Positions 16,674 through 24,141 of a stretch of DNA of 26,119 nt are shown piece by piece (position 1 is the stretch's first letter; every line of letters begins with the position of its first letter). A program made the position numbers and the translations under genes. The notes beneath the pieces were generated by a model, which saw only the letters and a list, made by a program, of their open reading frames with translations, did no database searches and was not told where the DNA came from. This DNA comes from Clostridium sp. 28_12 (GTDB taxonomy: Bacteria > Bacillota > Clostridia > TANB77 > CAG-508). Where the stretch lies: the NCBI GenBank assembly GCA_001916055.1, contig MNRR01000028.1, positions 11,833 to 37,951 of the forward strand. Reading direction: 5' to 3'.

Positions 16674-16968
16674 AAACTCCTTCTTCTTTCATCTCAATTG
16701 CTGCAAATGGACAAGCTTTAGCACAAACTCCACATCCTTTGCAATAATCATAATTAAATTCTCCTCTGTTTAAATCTTTTCCTACCGGAATTGAATTGTC
16801 TGGGCATACAGGGAAACATAATCCACATTGTTTGCATTTTTCTTCTATCCAAATTGGTTTCATGCTTCTCCAGTCTCCTGTTTTAAATTCTTTTGCATTT
16901 CCTGCACAGTATATATTTCCACCTATTGTTAATTCTTCCATAGGTGTTTTGGGATTAATTTCTGTCAT
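16672..16968 (-). CDS. porD: Pyruvate:ferredoxin oxidoreductase, delta (2x[4Fe-4S]) subunit
   Basis: 98 residues. Two ferredoxin motifs are complete: CKQCGLCFPVCPD near 50-62 and CKGCGVCAKACPF near 80-92, each giving a [4Fe-4S] cluster. They pass electrons from the TPP subunit to external ferredoxin. Size and the N-terminal WRSMKPIWIEEKCK segment fit the delta subunit. AGGAGG-type site just upstream. It follows porG by 21 nt and precedes porA in the usual G-D-A-B order. Confidence 0.95.
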   Translation of the reverse strand: MTEINPKTPMEELTIGGNIYCAGNAKEFKTGDWRSMKPIWIEEKCKQCGLCFPVCPDNSIPVGKDLNRGEFNYDYCKGCGVCAKACPFAAIEMKEEGV

Positions 16969-16989
16969 TTTGTTTTTCCTCCTTTTGAT

Positions 16990-17571
16990 TTATTGTATTT
17001 TAGTAACTTCTTTTAATGCAAATTCTAATGCTTTCATGTTTCCATCAATAACTTCTGGTTTTTTAGCAAATTTATGTTTAAATGAAGTTTTCATATCTTC
17101 AAGTAATTCTTCATCTGTCATAACACCTGCAACTTTTACAATTGCTGCAAGCATTGGTGTATTAGGGAAATATCTTCCTAATGCTTCTTCTGATACTTTT
17201 CTAGCATCAATTGTGTATACTGATCCGTCATATCCTTTTAATAATTCTTTTAGTTCTTCTGGTTTCTTTGTCGTATTTATTACAATTGCCCCTTCTTTTT
17301 TTAGCCCTGCTGTTACAGGTACTGATGTTAATAGTGTATCATCTACAACTACTACATAATCAGGTTCATATATATTACTATGTATTGTGATTGGTTTGTC
17401 ACTTATTCTGTTATATGCTGTGATTGGTGCCCCCATTCTTTCTGGCCCATATTCAGGAAATCCTTGAATGTATTTTCCAGTATTAAATGCTGCATCTGCT
17501 AATAATAGTGAAGCTGTTTTTGCACCTTGGCCGCCTCTTCCATGCCATCTAATTTCAATTAAGTTGTTCAT
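16990..17571 (-). CDS. porG: Pyruvate:ferredoxin oxidoreductase, gamma subunit
   Basis: 193 residues, the usual length. It shows the family start EIRWHGRGGQGAKTASLLLADAA (6-28), GFPEYGPERMGAPITAYNRIS near 38-58, and VVDDTLL near 76-82. It forms the CoA-binding part of the enzyme together with domain III functions. First gene of the por operon, with an AAAGGAGG site about 8 nt before the ATG and a consensus promoter about 90 nt upstream. Confidence 0.96.
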   Translation of the reverse strand: MNNLIEIRWHGRGGQGAKTASLLLADAAFNTGKYIQGFPEYGPERMGAPITAYNRISDKPITIHSNIYEPDYVVVVDDTLLTSVPVTAGLKKEGAIVINTTKKPEELKELLKGYDGSVYTIDARKVSEEALGRYFPNTPMLAAIVKVAGVMTDEELLEDMKTSFKHKFAKKPEVIDGNMKALEFALKEVTKIQ

Positions 17572-17600
17572 TGAATTTAGCCTCCTTTTTGTTTTTATTA

Positions 17601-17653
17601 TTTATGCTCAAACACATAAATAGCAAGCTTGGAAATCTTCTCCAAAGCCTGCT
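17601..17653 (-). promoter_or_regulatory. Structured leader of porGDAB (two hairpins)
   Basis: Between the predicted start of transcription and the porG ribosome site there are two inverted repeats: AGCA-GCTTTGG with CCAA-GCTTGCT (17622-17653, imperfect) and TTTATG with CATAAA (17601-17606, 17615-17620). The first could also be the terminator of the upstream splB-like gene, although its U-tract is poor. Confidence 0.4.
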
Positions 17654-17656
17654 TAA

Positions 17657-17685
17657 AGTATATTATGATTTTCCTGTAATGTCAA
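17657..17685 (-). promoter_or_regulatory. Sigma-A promoter of porGDAB
   Basis: TTGACA (17680-17685) and TATACT (17657-17662), exactly 17 nt apart on the minus strand, placed immediately after the splB-like stop codon. Confidence 0.88.
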
Positions 17686-17688
17686 GTA

Positions 17689-18687
17689 TTAAACCACGTA
17701 TTCGATTCTATTATTAGGAAAATATTTATTCATTTGTTCCCTTAAAAATTTCTCTGCTTCTATTCTATTTTTTTCTTTATATCCATATTTTCCATTTCCT
17801 CTTCCAGTCATAATTTCTTTATCATATAAATTAATTGCCTCTGGAAATGCCTCTTCATTTATTTTAGTATGAACATAACTGTATGTCATAAATATTATTT
17901 CAAAAAATGCCATTTTCTTTGCTTTTTCTAATAATTCGGAATTTAAAGTTTGTATTAATTCTGTATAAAGCTGTTGCCAATTCTCTACTAATATTACAGG
18001 AGCTATTAATATCCCAATTTTATATCCCGCTTCTACTAATTTGTTTATTGCTTCTATTCTGCCTTTTAGTCTTGAAGTTCCAAATTCTACTTTATTTATA
18101 ATCTCTTCTGGGTTTACACTCATTCTAATTATTATTTTGCCATTATGATTTAATGGTAAAATGCTATCAACCATCTCGAATTTAGTAGGTAATGTTAAAA
18201 GTCCTTTTTCTGTATTTGCAAAATTTTCTATTGTCCAGACTAAGTTACCTGTAATTGTGTTTTCTAAAATCAAATCACTGTTGCTGCCAATTTCAAATGT
18301 TAATTGTTTTTCACTTTGCTTTGCTACTTTTATTATTTTTTCTAACATTTGCTCTCTATTTACAAACAATCTTAAATATGCACATTTATTATAATTGCAG
18401 ACTAAATAGCAATACATACACATTGCTGTGCATCCTGATGAGGTATATGGAACTAAGTAATCTGATGTTTTATAATTTTCAACAAATTTATGTGTTTTTC
18501 TTACTCCTATAATCAAATTACTTTTCATATTTACAAATTCTGAATTTTGTTTTTTGCGCATTTCTTCTATATTATTATGATTTTCTATTTCTACTTTTGG
18601 TATTTCTTTATATTGTTCCATTAACTGAATGCCTAATGGATAATTTACAATTTCTTTTTCAAAATAAATAGCTTTAGGTTTAAACAT
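17689..18687 (-). CDS. splB: Spore photoproduct lyase-like radical SAM protein
   Basis: 332 residues, close to the ~340 of SplB. SplB is a radical SAM enzyme that splits the thymine dimer of UV-damaged spore DNA. Matching features: YPLG near 16-19, VGVRKT-like IIGVRKTHKF near 59-68, the cluster motif C86-TAM-C90-MY-C93 followed by Y94-L, GLLTLPTKFEMVDSILPLNHNGKIIIRMSVN, GTSRLKGRIEA, GYKIGILIAP, and a C-terminal PNNRIEYVV. In my manual alignment to remembered Bacillus SplB, the hydrogen-donor cysteine (FEASCTSD, C141) is replaced by serine here (FEIGSNSD, S135). Repair activity is therefore uncertain and it may be a paralogue. ATG with AAGGAG upstream; the start is enclosed by a 15-bp inverted repeat. 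It lies 45 nt after folA. Confidence 0.85.
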   Translation of the reverse strand: MFKPKAIYFEKEIVNYPLGIQLMEQYKEIPKVEIENHNNIEEMRKKQNSEFVNMKSNLIIGVRKTHKFVENYKTSDYLVPYTSSGCTAMCMYCYLVCNYNKCAYLRLFVNREQMLEKIIKVAKQSEKQLTFEIGSNSDLILENTITGNLVWTIENFANTEKGLLTLPTKFEMVDSILPLNHNGKIIIRMSVNPEEIINKVEFGTSRLKGRIEAINKLVEAGYKIGILIAPVILVENWQQLYTELIQTLNSELLEKAKKMAFFEIIFMTYSYVHTKINEEAFPEAINLYDKEIMTGRGNGKYGYKEKNRIEAEKFLREQMNKYFPNNRIEYVV

Positions 18688-18730
18688 AAAAATCTCCTTT
18701 TTTTATATTTTGCCCAAAGCTATTTATTTT
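18661..18730 (-). promoter_or_regulatory. 15-bp inverted repeat enclosing the splB-like start
   Basis: AAAATAAATAGCTTT (18661-18675) is perfectly inverted at 18716-18730. The 40-nt loop holds the AAGGAG site and the ATG; the 3' arm on the transcript encodes residues 5-9. Such a fold could control translation initiation. Confidence 0.6.
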
Positions 18731-18732
18731 AT

Positions 18733-19221
18733 TTATTTTCTTTTATAAGTTACATATTCATATTTAAAGTTATTTTTTGAATCTTCTGGTCCTTCTTCTC
18801 TACTAATTTCTTCCCAAATATCACTATTTATTCTAGGGAAAAATGTATCTCCTTCAAAGTCTTTATCTATCTCTGTTACATACATTTTGGTTACATATGG
18901 CATCAATAAATTATATATCATTGCACCACCTATAACAAAGTTTTCATTTTCATCTTCTATGTATTGTTGTATTTGTAACATAGAATGAACAATTTCTACG
19001 TTTTCATTGTTTACTTTAAAATCTGGATTTTGACTAAATACAATGTGTTTTCTATCTGGTAATATTGTTCCTAATGATTCAAATCTTTTTCTTCCCATTA
19101 TTATATTATGGTTTGTTGTTAAATTTTTGAATCTTTTTAAATCATCTGGTATATACCATAATAATTTGTTTTCTTTTCCTATTGTATTATTTTTTGCTTT
19201 TGCTACTATTATACTTAACAT
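18733..19221 (-). CDS. folA: Dihydrofolate reductase
   Basis: 162 residues, typical length. It reduces dihydrofolate to tetrahydrofolate with NADPH. Evidence: N-terminal LSIIVAKAKNNTIGKENKLLW, the substrate-binding acid in IPDDLKRF near 25-32, the NADPH-binding segment IIMGRKRFESLG near 40-51, and VIGGAMIYNLLMPYV near 96-110. The usual Pro of the LPW motif is Leu here. ATG with AAGGAG 9 nt upstream. It starts 15 nt after thyX, so the two are co-transcribed. Confidence 0.95.
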   Translation of the reverse strand: MLSIIVAKAKNNTIGKENKLLWYIPDDLKRFKNLTTNHNIIMGRKRFESLGTILPDRKHIVFSQNPDFKVNNENVEIVHSMLQIQQYIEDENENFVIGGAMIYNLLMPYVTKMYVTEIDKDFEGDTFFPRINSDIWEEISREEGPEDSKNNFKYEYVTYKRK

Positions 19222-19236
19222 TTTTTTGCACTCCTT

Positions 19237-19908
19237 TTAAAATTCCTCTTCTACTGATAAATTAGCATAATATTCTGTTTTAAATTCTCTATCATATTCA
19301 ATTTTTCCGAAAAGTTCTGGCATTTCTTCTTGAAAATATTTTAATAATGGAATTAATACTTGTCTAATTGATGGATGTACATTTTTTGTTGTTCTTAAAC
19401 TTAAAATATGTCTCCATTCTCTAATATTAGCTGTCATAGTATATTCTGCTGCAGTTGAATGTGGTAATACTTCTCTACACATATCTGTTGAAGCTCCTAA
19501 TTCTTTCATTTTTATATATGATTTTTCAATATTTTGCATAGTTTCTTTCCATGTCTCATATGTTTGTGGATCTTCTATATATTGTGGATTTATAAATGTG
19601 ATTTCATTTCCAAATTTATCTTTATTATAACTGCAAAATCTAGTTGATTCTACTGAAAAGCTAGCAAATCTGTGTCTTGTAAGATCTTTATACGAACCTA
19701 TATCATTATATATTCTTACTGTTATTTTTTCATGTTCTAATACTGATTCATGTCCTGCTGTTATACAATTATTTAATATTCTTTTATAACTATCATCTGT
19801 TATTACGCCTTCTGTACGATAACATGTTCTACAAGCACGCTCTAATCTTTTCATTATTTTTTTTCCATCAAATTTTTCTACTTTTATCCATGGTTCTTCT
19901 ATTCTCAT
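19237..19908 (-). CDS. thyX: FAD-dependent thymidylate synthase ThyX
   Basis: 223 residues. It methylates dUMP to dTMP using methylene-tetrahydrofolate with NADPH and FAD, leaving tetrahydrofolate. The defining motif RHR-x7-S is present as RHRFASFSVESTR (78-90), with the upstream HESVLEH near 53-59 and the C-terminal RTTKNVHPSIRQV, matching the dUMP-binding arginine region. ATG preceded by AAGGAAGGG. First gene of a thyX-folA-splB-like group with its own promoter. Confidence 0.96.
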   Translation of the reverse strand: MRIEEPWIKVEKFDGKKIMKRLERACRTCYRTEGVITDDSYKRILNNCITAGHESVLEHEKITVRIYNDIGSYKDLTRHRFASFSVESTRFCSYNKDKFGNEITFINPQYIEDPQTYETWKETMQNIEKSYIKMKELGASTDMCREVLPHSTAAEYTMTANIREWRHILSLRTTKNVHPSIRQVLIPLLKYFQEEMPELFGKIEYDREFKTEYYANLSVEEEF

Positions 19909-19932
19909 TTTTCATCCCTTCCTTACATTTTT

Positions 19933-19973
19933 AATATATCATAATAATTTTTGCTTGTAAATTGTTTTTACAA
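19933..19973 (-). promoter_or_regulatory. thyX promoter with overlapping inverted repeat
   Basis: TTTACA (19956-19961) and TATATT (19933-19938), 17 nt apart on the minus strand. The -35 box lies in one arm of TTGTAAA-N5-TTTACAA (19955-19973), an operator-like palindrome that could let a repressor block the promoter. Confidence 0.6.
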
Positions 19974-19983
19974 AAAAGTTACA

Positions 19984-20863
19984 TTAGTAATCCCACTTTG
20001 GCACATATTCTTCTTCATGTTCTCCAAGTTCCTGAATATACCCATTTTCTAAATTCAATTTATATAAATAATTTTCAACATCTTCATATTCTTCTTTAGT
20101 TAGCTTTCTATTTAACTCGTCCAATTCTTTGGCTTTATATGTTGGAAAATATTGTGCCATTATACTTACATATATATTATTATCTAAATTTTCTTTTATC
20201 CACTTTAAAATTTGCTTACTATTTTCTGTTTGATTTGGTAAAATTAAATGTCTAATCATTAATCCTTTTTTCATTATTCCGTTTTTGTTTAATTGTGGTG
20301 CTCCGACTTGTCTATACATTTCTTTTATTGCTGATGTTGCAATCTCGAAATAATTGTCTACTTTCGAAAAACTTTTTCCTAACTCATTATAGTAATATTT
20401 TAAATCCGGTAAGTATATATCAATATATCCATCTAGTAATTTTAATGTTTCCACATTTTCATATCCATTTGTGTTATATACTATTGGAATTACCAATCCT
20501 TTGCTTTTTGCTTGTTTTATTGCTTCTATAATATGTAATGCATAACTTGTAGGTGTTACTAAATTTATATTTTCTACACCTTTTTCTTGTTGTTTTAACA
20601 TTATATCTGCTAGGTCTTCTATTGTTACTTCTTTTCCTTTGCCTAATTGGCTTATTTCATAATTTTGACAAAATATACAGTTCATATTACAATTAGAAAA
20701 GAAAATCGTTCCAGAACCGATTCTTGCCAGAAATACATGGTTCTTCAAAACTGTGTGTTGAATATAATGCAATTTTTATTTTATCAGTTGATTTACATCT
20801 TCCTATATTTTTGGTTCTATCTATTCCACATTTATGAGGACATATTGTACATTTTTCTAACAT
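19984..20863 (-). pseudogene. PflX-type radical SAM protein (COG1313), frameshifted
   Basis: The C-terminal 250 residues are in one frame (GSGTIFFSNCNMNCIFCQNYE with the CNMNCIFC cluster motif, then the radical SAM barrel). The N-terminal 48 codons are in another frame, starting at ATG 20863 with AAGGA upstream: MLEKCTICPHKCGIDR..., a Cys-rich start typical of this family, ending EEPCISGKN. Removing one base near 20719 joins them as ISGKN-GSGTIFF and gives 292 residues, the normal length. As written, the gene cannot give a full protein; an ATG at 20772 opens the second frame but lacks a good site and the N-terminal domain. It may be a real mutation or a sequencing error. The family is related to pyruvate-formate-lyase activating enzymes; its substrate is unknown to me. 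Confidence 0.85.
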
Positions 20864-20921
20864 AATTTTATATTCCTTCTATATTTATTACTTTTTATAA
20901 TCTATATTTATATCATATTTT

Positions 20922-21275
20922 CTAGTTATTGTCTATGCTATCAATAATATCTTTACATTCTTTCCAATTAGAAACCTTTAAGTATTCATAATCCTTAGCC
21001 ATTTTTTCTATAATTTCTTTTGTCTTATCTTTAGAATTTAAATCTGTAACGATTATGTCTTTTATTTCTTCTTCTTTTCCATATAATATTTTAAACATAA
21101 TTGAACGTAAAAAACCTTCTATTTTTTCCTCTTGGTTTTTTACAGCAATTATTACGTAAATTCCATCTTCCTTTAGATTTGTATATGTACACATATATAT
21201 TATTTGTTTAATTAATTCAAATAAGCCATAAAGAGCAAATGTCCAAAGTAGTGAATTTATAATAAAATTCCCCAT
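20922..21275 (-). CDS. Small membrane protein with GT2-like segment
   Basis: 117 residues. Start chosen at the ATG with AAGGAGG 8 nt upstream, 11 codons inside the longest frame. One membrane segment (FIINSLLWTFALYGLFELIKQIIYM) at about 4-28, then a cytoplasmic-looking domain whose pattern (VIIAVKNQEEKIEGFLRSI ... IIVTDLNSKDKTKEIIEKMA ... WKECK) resembles the first half of a family 2 glycosyltransferase fold, with DLNSKD in the place of the D-x-S-x-D loop. It is far too short for an active glycosyltransferase and lacks the DxD motif. It follows metK by 46 nt and is probably co-transcribed. Function unknown. Confidence 0.7.
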   Translation of the reverse strand: MGNFIINSLLWTFALYGLFELIKQIIYMCTYTNLKEDGIYVIIAVKNQEEKIEGFLRSIMFKILYGKEEEIKDIIVTDLNSKDKTKEIIEKMAKDYEYLKVSNWKECKDIIDSIDNN

Positions 21276-21321
21276 ACCCTTTTCCTCCTTATGGCTATAA
21301 TATTCCATTTCTAAATTTTTG

Positions 21322-22431
21322 TTACATTTTTATTATTTTCTCCCAAGGTAATTCTGGTTTGCCGAAATGTCCATAGTTTGTTGTTTTTGTGAATATTGGC
21401 TCACGTAATCCTAAATATTCTATAATTCCTTTTGGAGTTAAATCAAATTTATTTCTTATTTTTTCTTCTATTTCTTCTTCTGGTATTGCATTTGTTCCAA
21501 AAGTATCAACAAATATTGACATTGGTTGTTCTACACCAATTGCATATGCTACTTGAAGTTCACATTTTTTAGCATACCCATTTGCAACAATATTTTTAGC
21601 TATATGACGTAACATATATGCCGCACTTCTATCTACTTTTGTTGCATCTTTTCCAGAAAATGCTCCTCCACCATGACGTGCATATCCACCATATGTATCT
21701 ACTATTATTTTTCTACCTGTTAATCCAGTGTCTCCTAAAGGTCCTCCTATTACAAATCTTCCTGTTGGATTAATATAATATTTTGTATTTTCATCTAGAT
21801 ATTTTTGTGGTATTACTTCATTTATTACTTTGTCTTTAATATCTGTTATTAATGCATCCATATCTATTCCATCATTATGTTGTGTAGAAATTAATATTGT
21901 ATCAATTCTTTTTACTGTGTTTCCTTCATATTCTACTGTTACTTGTGTTTTTCCATCTGGTCTAAGGTATGGTAATATACCTGTTTTACGTACTTCTGCT
22001 AGTCTTCTTGATAATTTATGTGCCATTGAAATTGCAAAAGGCATATATTCTTCTGTTTCATCTGATGCGTATCCAAACATTATTCCTTGATCTCCTGCAC
22101 CCCCAACATCAACACCTTGTGCTATATCAGAACTCTGTTTTGTGATATTAATATCAATTTTGCATATTCTATAATCCATATCTAATTCTGCATTATCATA
22201 TCCTATCTCTTTAATTCTGTCTCTTACTATTTTTTCTATATCTAATTTAGCATTTGTAGTTAATTGTCCTGCAATTGTTATTTGATTTGCTGATGCAAAT
22301 GTTTCTACAGCCACTCTAGAATATTTGTCTTGTTTTAAAGCTTCATCTAATATTGTATCTGATATATAATCACATAATTTATCTGGATGTCCCTCTGTTA
22401 CGCTTTCAGATGTAAAATAAAATTTTTTCAT
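21322..22431 (-). CDS. metK: S-adenosylmethionine synthetase
   Basis: 369 residues, slightly shorter than the usual ~390 but with all signatures: TEGHPDKLCDYISD (12-25), GGAGDQGIMFGYA near 109-121, DTYGGYARHGGGAFSGKD near 243-261 and NYGHFG at the end. It makes SAM from methionine and ATP. The ATG lies 2 nt after the upstream membrane-protein gene, so the two are translationally coupled. Both are under the SAM-I riboswitch, giving feedback by the product SAM. The SAM made here also feeds TrmL and the radical SAM enzymes of this window. Confidence 0.97.
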   Translation of the reverse strand: MKKFYFTSESVTEGHPDKLCDYISDTILDEALKQDKYSRVAVETFASANQITIAGQLTTNAKLDIEKIVRDRIKEIGYDNAELDMDYRICKIDINITKQSSDIAQGVDVGGAGDQGIMFGYASDETEEYMPFAISMAHKLSRRLAEVRKTGILPYLRPDGKTQVTVEYEGNTVKRIDTILISTQHNDGIDMDALITDIKDKVINEVIPQKYLDENTKYYINPTGRFVIGGPLGDTGLTGRKIIVDTYGGYARHGGGAFSGKDATKVDRSAAYMLRHIAKNIVANGYAKKCELQVAYAIGVEQPMSIFVDTFGTNAIPEEEIEEKIRNKFDLTPKGIIEYLGLREPIFTKTTNYGHFGKPELPWEKIIKM

Positions 22432-22433
22432 AA

Positions 22434-23420
22434 TTAACTCCTTTCTCCATATATCAAATTTCTATATTTTTCATTGTTACTGATATATTCTTCTATTTTT
22501 TTTGAAATTCCCAATGATAATGCATATGGTATATAACCTTCTAAAGTCATTACATACTCAATATCTTTTTCATATATTAAAGTATATTGTTTCATGAAAT
22601 TTTTTAAATTTTTTATTTTCTTTAGCTCTTTTTTACCCTTATTTTGTAATCTATATACTGTAAAGAATTTTTTCTTTATAATTTGGTAGACTTTTTTATA
22701 ACATCCAGCTATCATAATATCACATATTAATAATCCAAAAATAATATCATCTAATTCAATTTTGCTAGATAAGACTACTTGTATTAATATATAAATGATA
22801 TTTAATGCCAAGATTATCAATATCATTAAAGTATTAAGTATATGTGGATAATCTATTTCTACTTTTTTCATTAGCCCTTCATTTTCAATATCTTCAAGTA
22901 TTAGATTTTTAAATTTTTCCTCATCAAACTTATTTTGTCCAGAAATACAATCATATACATATTTCTCATGACTTTGTAATTTTGATAAATCTTTACTTTT
23001 TTCTATATTTATTTTAACATTGTTCTCAAAATCAGAAATTACTATATATTTTTTTACATATAAATTCAAAATAGTTGCTGTATAATCTCTAAAAACCTCA
23101 ATATTTCTATTGTACAAATATGATGCCACTGCTGGAGGTGGCATTCCTTCAATTTCTCTTTCATATTCTTGGTTTAATAAGTTAATATCAATTTTAGAAT
23201 ATGAAATCTTATAATATAATTTAATTGTCATATACATTGTCATATTAATTATTTGTAATATTATTGCAAATATGATAAGTCCTATACTTGTCTGTATAGC
23301 AGACTTAGATGGAGAAATTATAAAGCTAAAAAATGCAATACTTCCCAAAAAAGCTATAATTCCTATATTAACTATTTTTACCGTATTTTTTATCTCTTTT
23401 ATTTTCTTTATCTCATCCAT
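22434..23420 (-). CDS. DUF2207-like membrane protein (C-terminal half only)
   Basis: 328 residues from the ATG at 23420, which has AAAGG about 10 nt upstream; a TTG three codons earlier is also possible. Two membrane segments near 20-65 and two more near 197-250. The PPPAVASYLYNRN segment near 95-105 and the end DIEYVMTLEGYIPYALSLGISKKIEEYI near 287-315 match the C-terminal half of DUF2207 proteins. The large extracellular N-terminal domain of that family is absent. It sits between the SAM-I riboswitch and metK and overlaps the metK start region, so it is expressed with metK. Role unknown. Confidence 0.75.
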   Translation of the reverse strand: MDEIKKIKEIKNTVKIVNIGIIAFLGSIAFFSFIISPSKSAIQTSIGLIIFAIILQIINMTMYMTIKLYYKISYSKIDINLLNQEYEREIEGMPPPAVASYLYNRNIEVFRDYTATILNLYVKKYIVISDFENNVKINIEKSKDLSKLQSHEKYVYDCISGQNKFDEEKFKNLILEDIENEGLMKKVEIDYPHILNTLMILIILALNIIYILIQVVLSSKIELDDIIFGLLICDIMIAGCYKKVYQIIKKKFFTVYRLQNKGKKELKKIKNLKNFMKQYTLIYEKDIEYVMTLEGYIPYALSLGISKKIEEYISNNEKYRNLIYGERS

Positions 23421-23439
23421 ATATTTCAAACCTTTCTAT

Positions 23440-23470
23440 AAAAAATAAACTCCTAGCTTCTGCTAAGAGT
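23440..23470 (-). terminator. Riboswitch expression-platform terminator
   Basis: ACTCTTAGC and GCTAGGAGT form a 9-bp stem with a 4-nt loop (23449-23470), followed on the minus strand by TTTATTTTTT. It lies directly between the SAM-I aptamer and the first coding region, as expected for attenuation when SAM is bound. Confidence 0.92.
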
Positions 23471-23482
23471 TTTTTTATTTCT

Positions 23483-23585
23483 AATCATCACTCAAAGCCA
23501 TTTGCTTTGACGGTTTTAGCACCTTGTCTTTATGATAGGTTGCTGTGGGATTAACGAGCCGTTCTCTACTCCACTCTTGATAATT
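23483..23585 (-). promoter_or_regulatory. SAM-I (S-box) riboswitch
   Basis: Read on the minus strand: P1 AATTATCA pairs with TGATGATT at the 3' end; then AAGAGTGGAG, the conserved CAGCAACC (23539-23546), AAGGTGCTAAAACC (23512-23525), and the P4 hairpin GTCAAAGCAAATGGCTTTGAG. These are the hallmark blocks of SAM-I aptamers. It controls the DUF2207-like gene and metK. Confidence 0.95.
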
Positions 23586-23600
23586 TATATTTAATTTTTA

Positions 23601-24125
23601 CTAAATAAGTTGTAATATAGCTACTTCTGCTCCGTCTCCTCTACGAGGACCAGCTTTTATTATCCTTGTATATCCTCCAACTCTACCTTCGTATTTTGGA
23701 GCAATTTCATCGAATAATTTTGCTATTAAGTCTATATTATTTCCGTTTTCGTCTTTTACTTTATTTATTTTTGTCATCATTTTTCTTCTTGCATTTAATC
23801 TTGATGGCATATCTTTTTGTCTTTTTTCGGTTGTTTCTTCTTTAACAACTTTTAAATATTCTTTACCATTTTTGCTTTTTACTAATTCTGTAACTTTGTT
23901 ACCTTTAGAATCTAATTTTGCTTTAACAACTTTAGCATCTACTGTTTCAAAATTATTTTTTTCTTTTATTGCTAATGATATTATGCTATCAGCAATGGCT
24001 TTTACTTCTTTAGCTCTTGCTTCTGTTGTTTCGATTTTTCCGTGTAATATTAAGTCTGTTGTTAATGTTCTTAACATAGCATTTCTTATATCAGTTGTTC
24101 TACCTAATTTTCTATTTGTTGCCAA
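23601..24125 (-). CDS. rplQ: Ribosomal protein L17 with internal insertion
   Basis: 174 residues, versus about 113-130 in most bacteria. It starts at TTG with GGAAGGTG 7 nt upstream; MATNRKLGRTTDIRNAMLRTLTTDLI and the end EIAPKYEGRVGGYTRIIKAGPRRGDGAEVAILQLI are standard L17. The extra ~45 residues lie near 58-105 (KVVKAKLDSKGNKVTELVKSKNGKEYLKVVKEETTEKRQ), Lys-rich and probably surface-exposed on the large subunit. Last gene of the rpsK-rpsD-rpoA-rplQ cluster, 16 nt after rpoA; the metK riboswitch follows it closely. Confidence 0.95.
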   Translation of the reverse strand: MATNRKLGRTTDIRNAMLRTLTTDLILHGKIETTEARAKEVKAIADSIISLAIKEKNNFETVDAKVVKAKLDSKGNKVTELVKSKNGKEYLKVVKEETTEKRQKDMPSRLNARRKMMTKINKVKDENGNNIDLIAKLFDEIAPKYEGRVGGYTRIIKAGPRRGDGAEVAILQLI

Positions 24126-24141
24126 CTCTTTTCACCTTCCT

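Noticed and set aside
20922..21275. Calling the 117-residue protein a glycosyltransferase
   Set aside because: It covers only about half of a GT2 fold, with no DxD motif or acceptor part; I left it as GT2-like.
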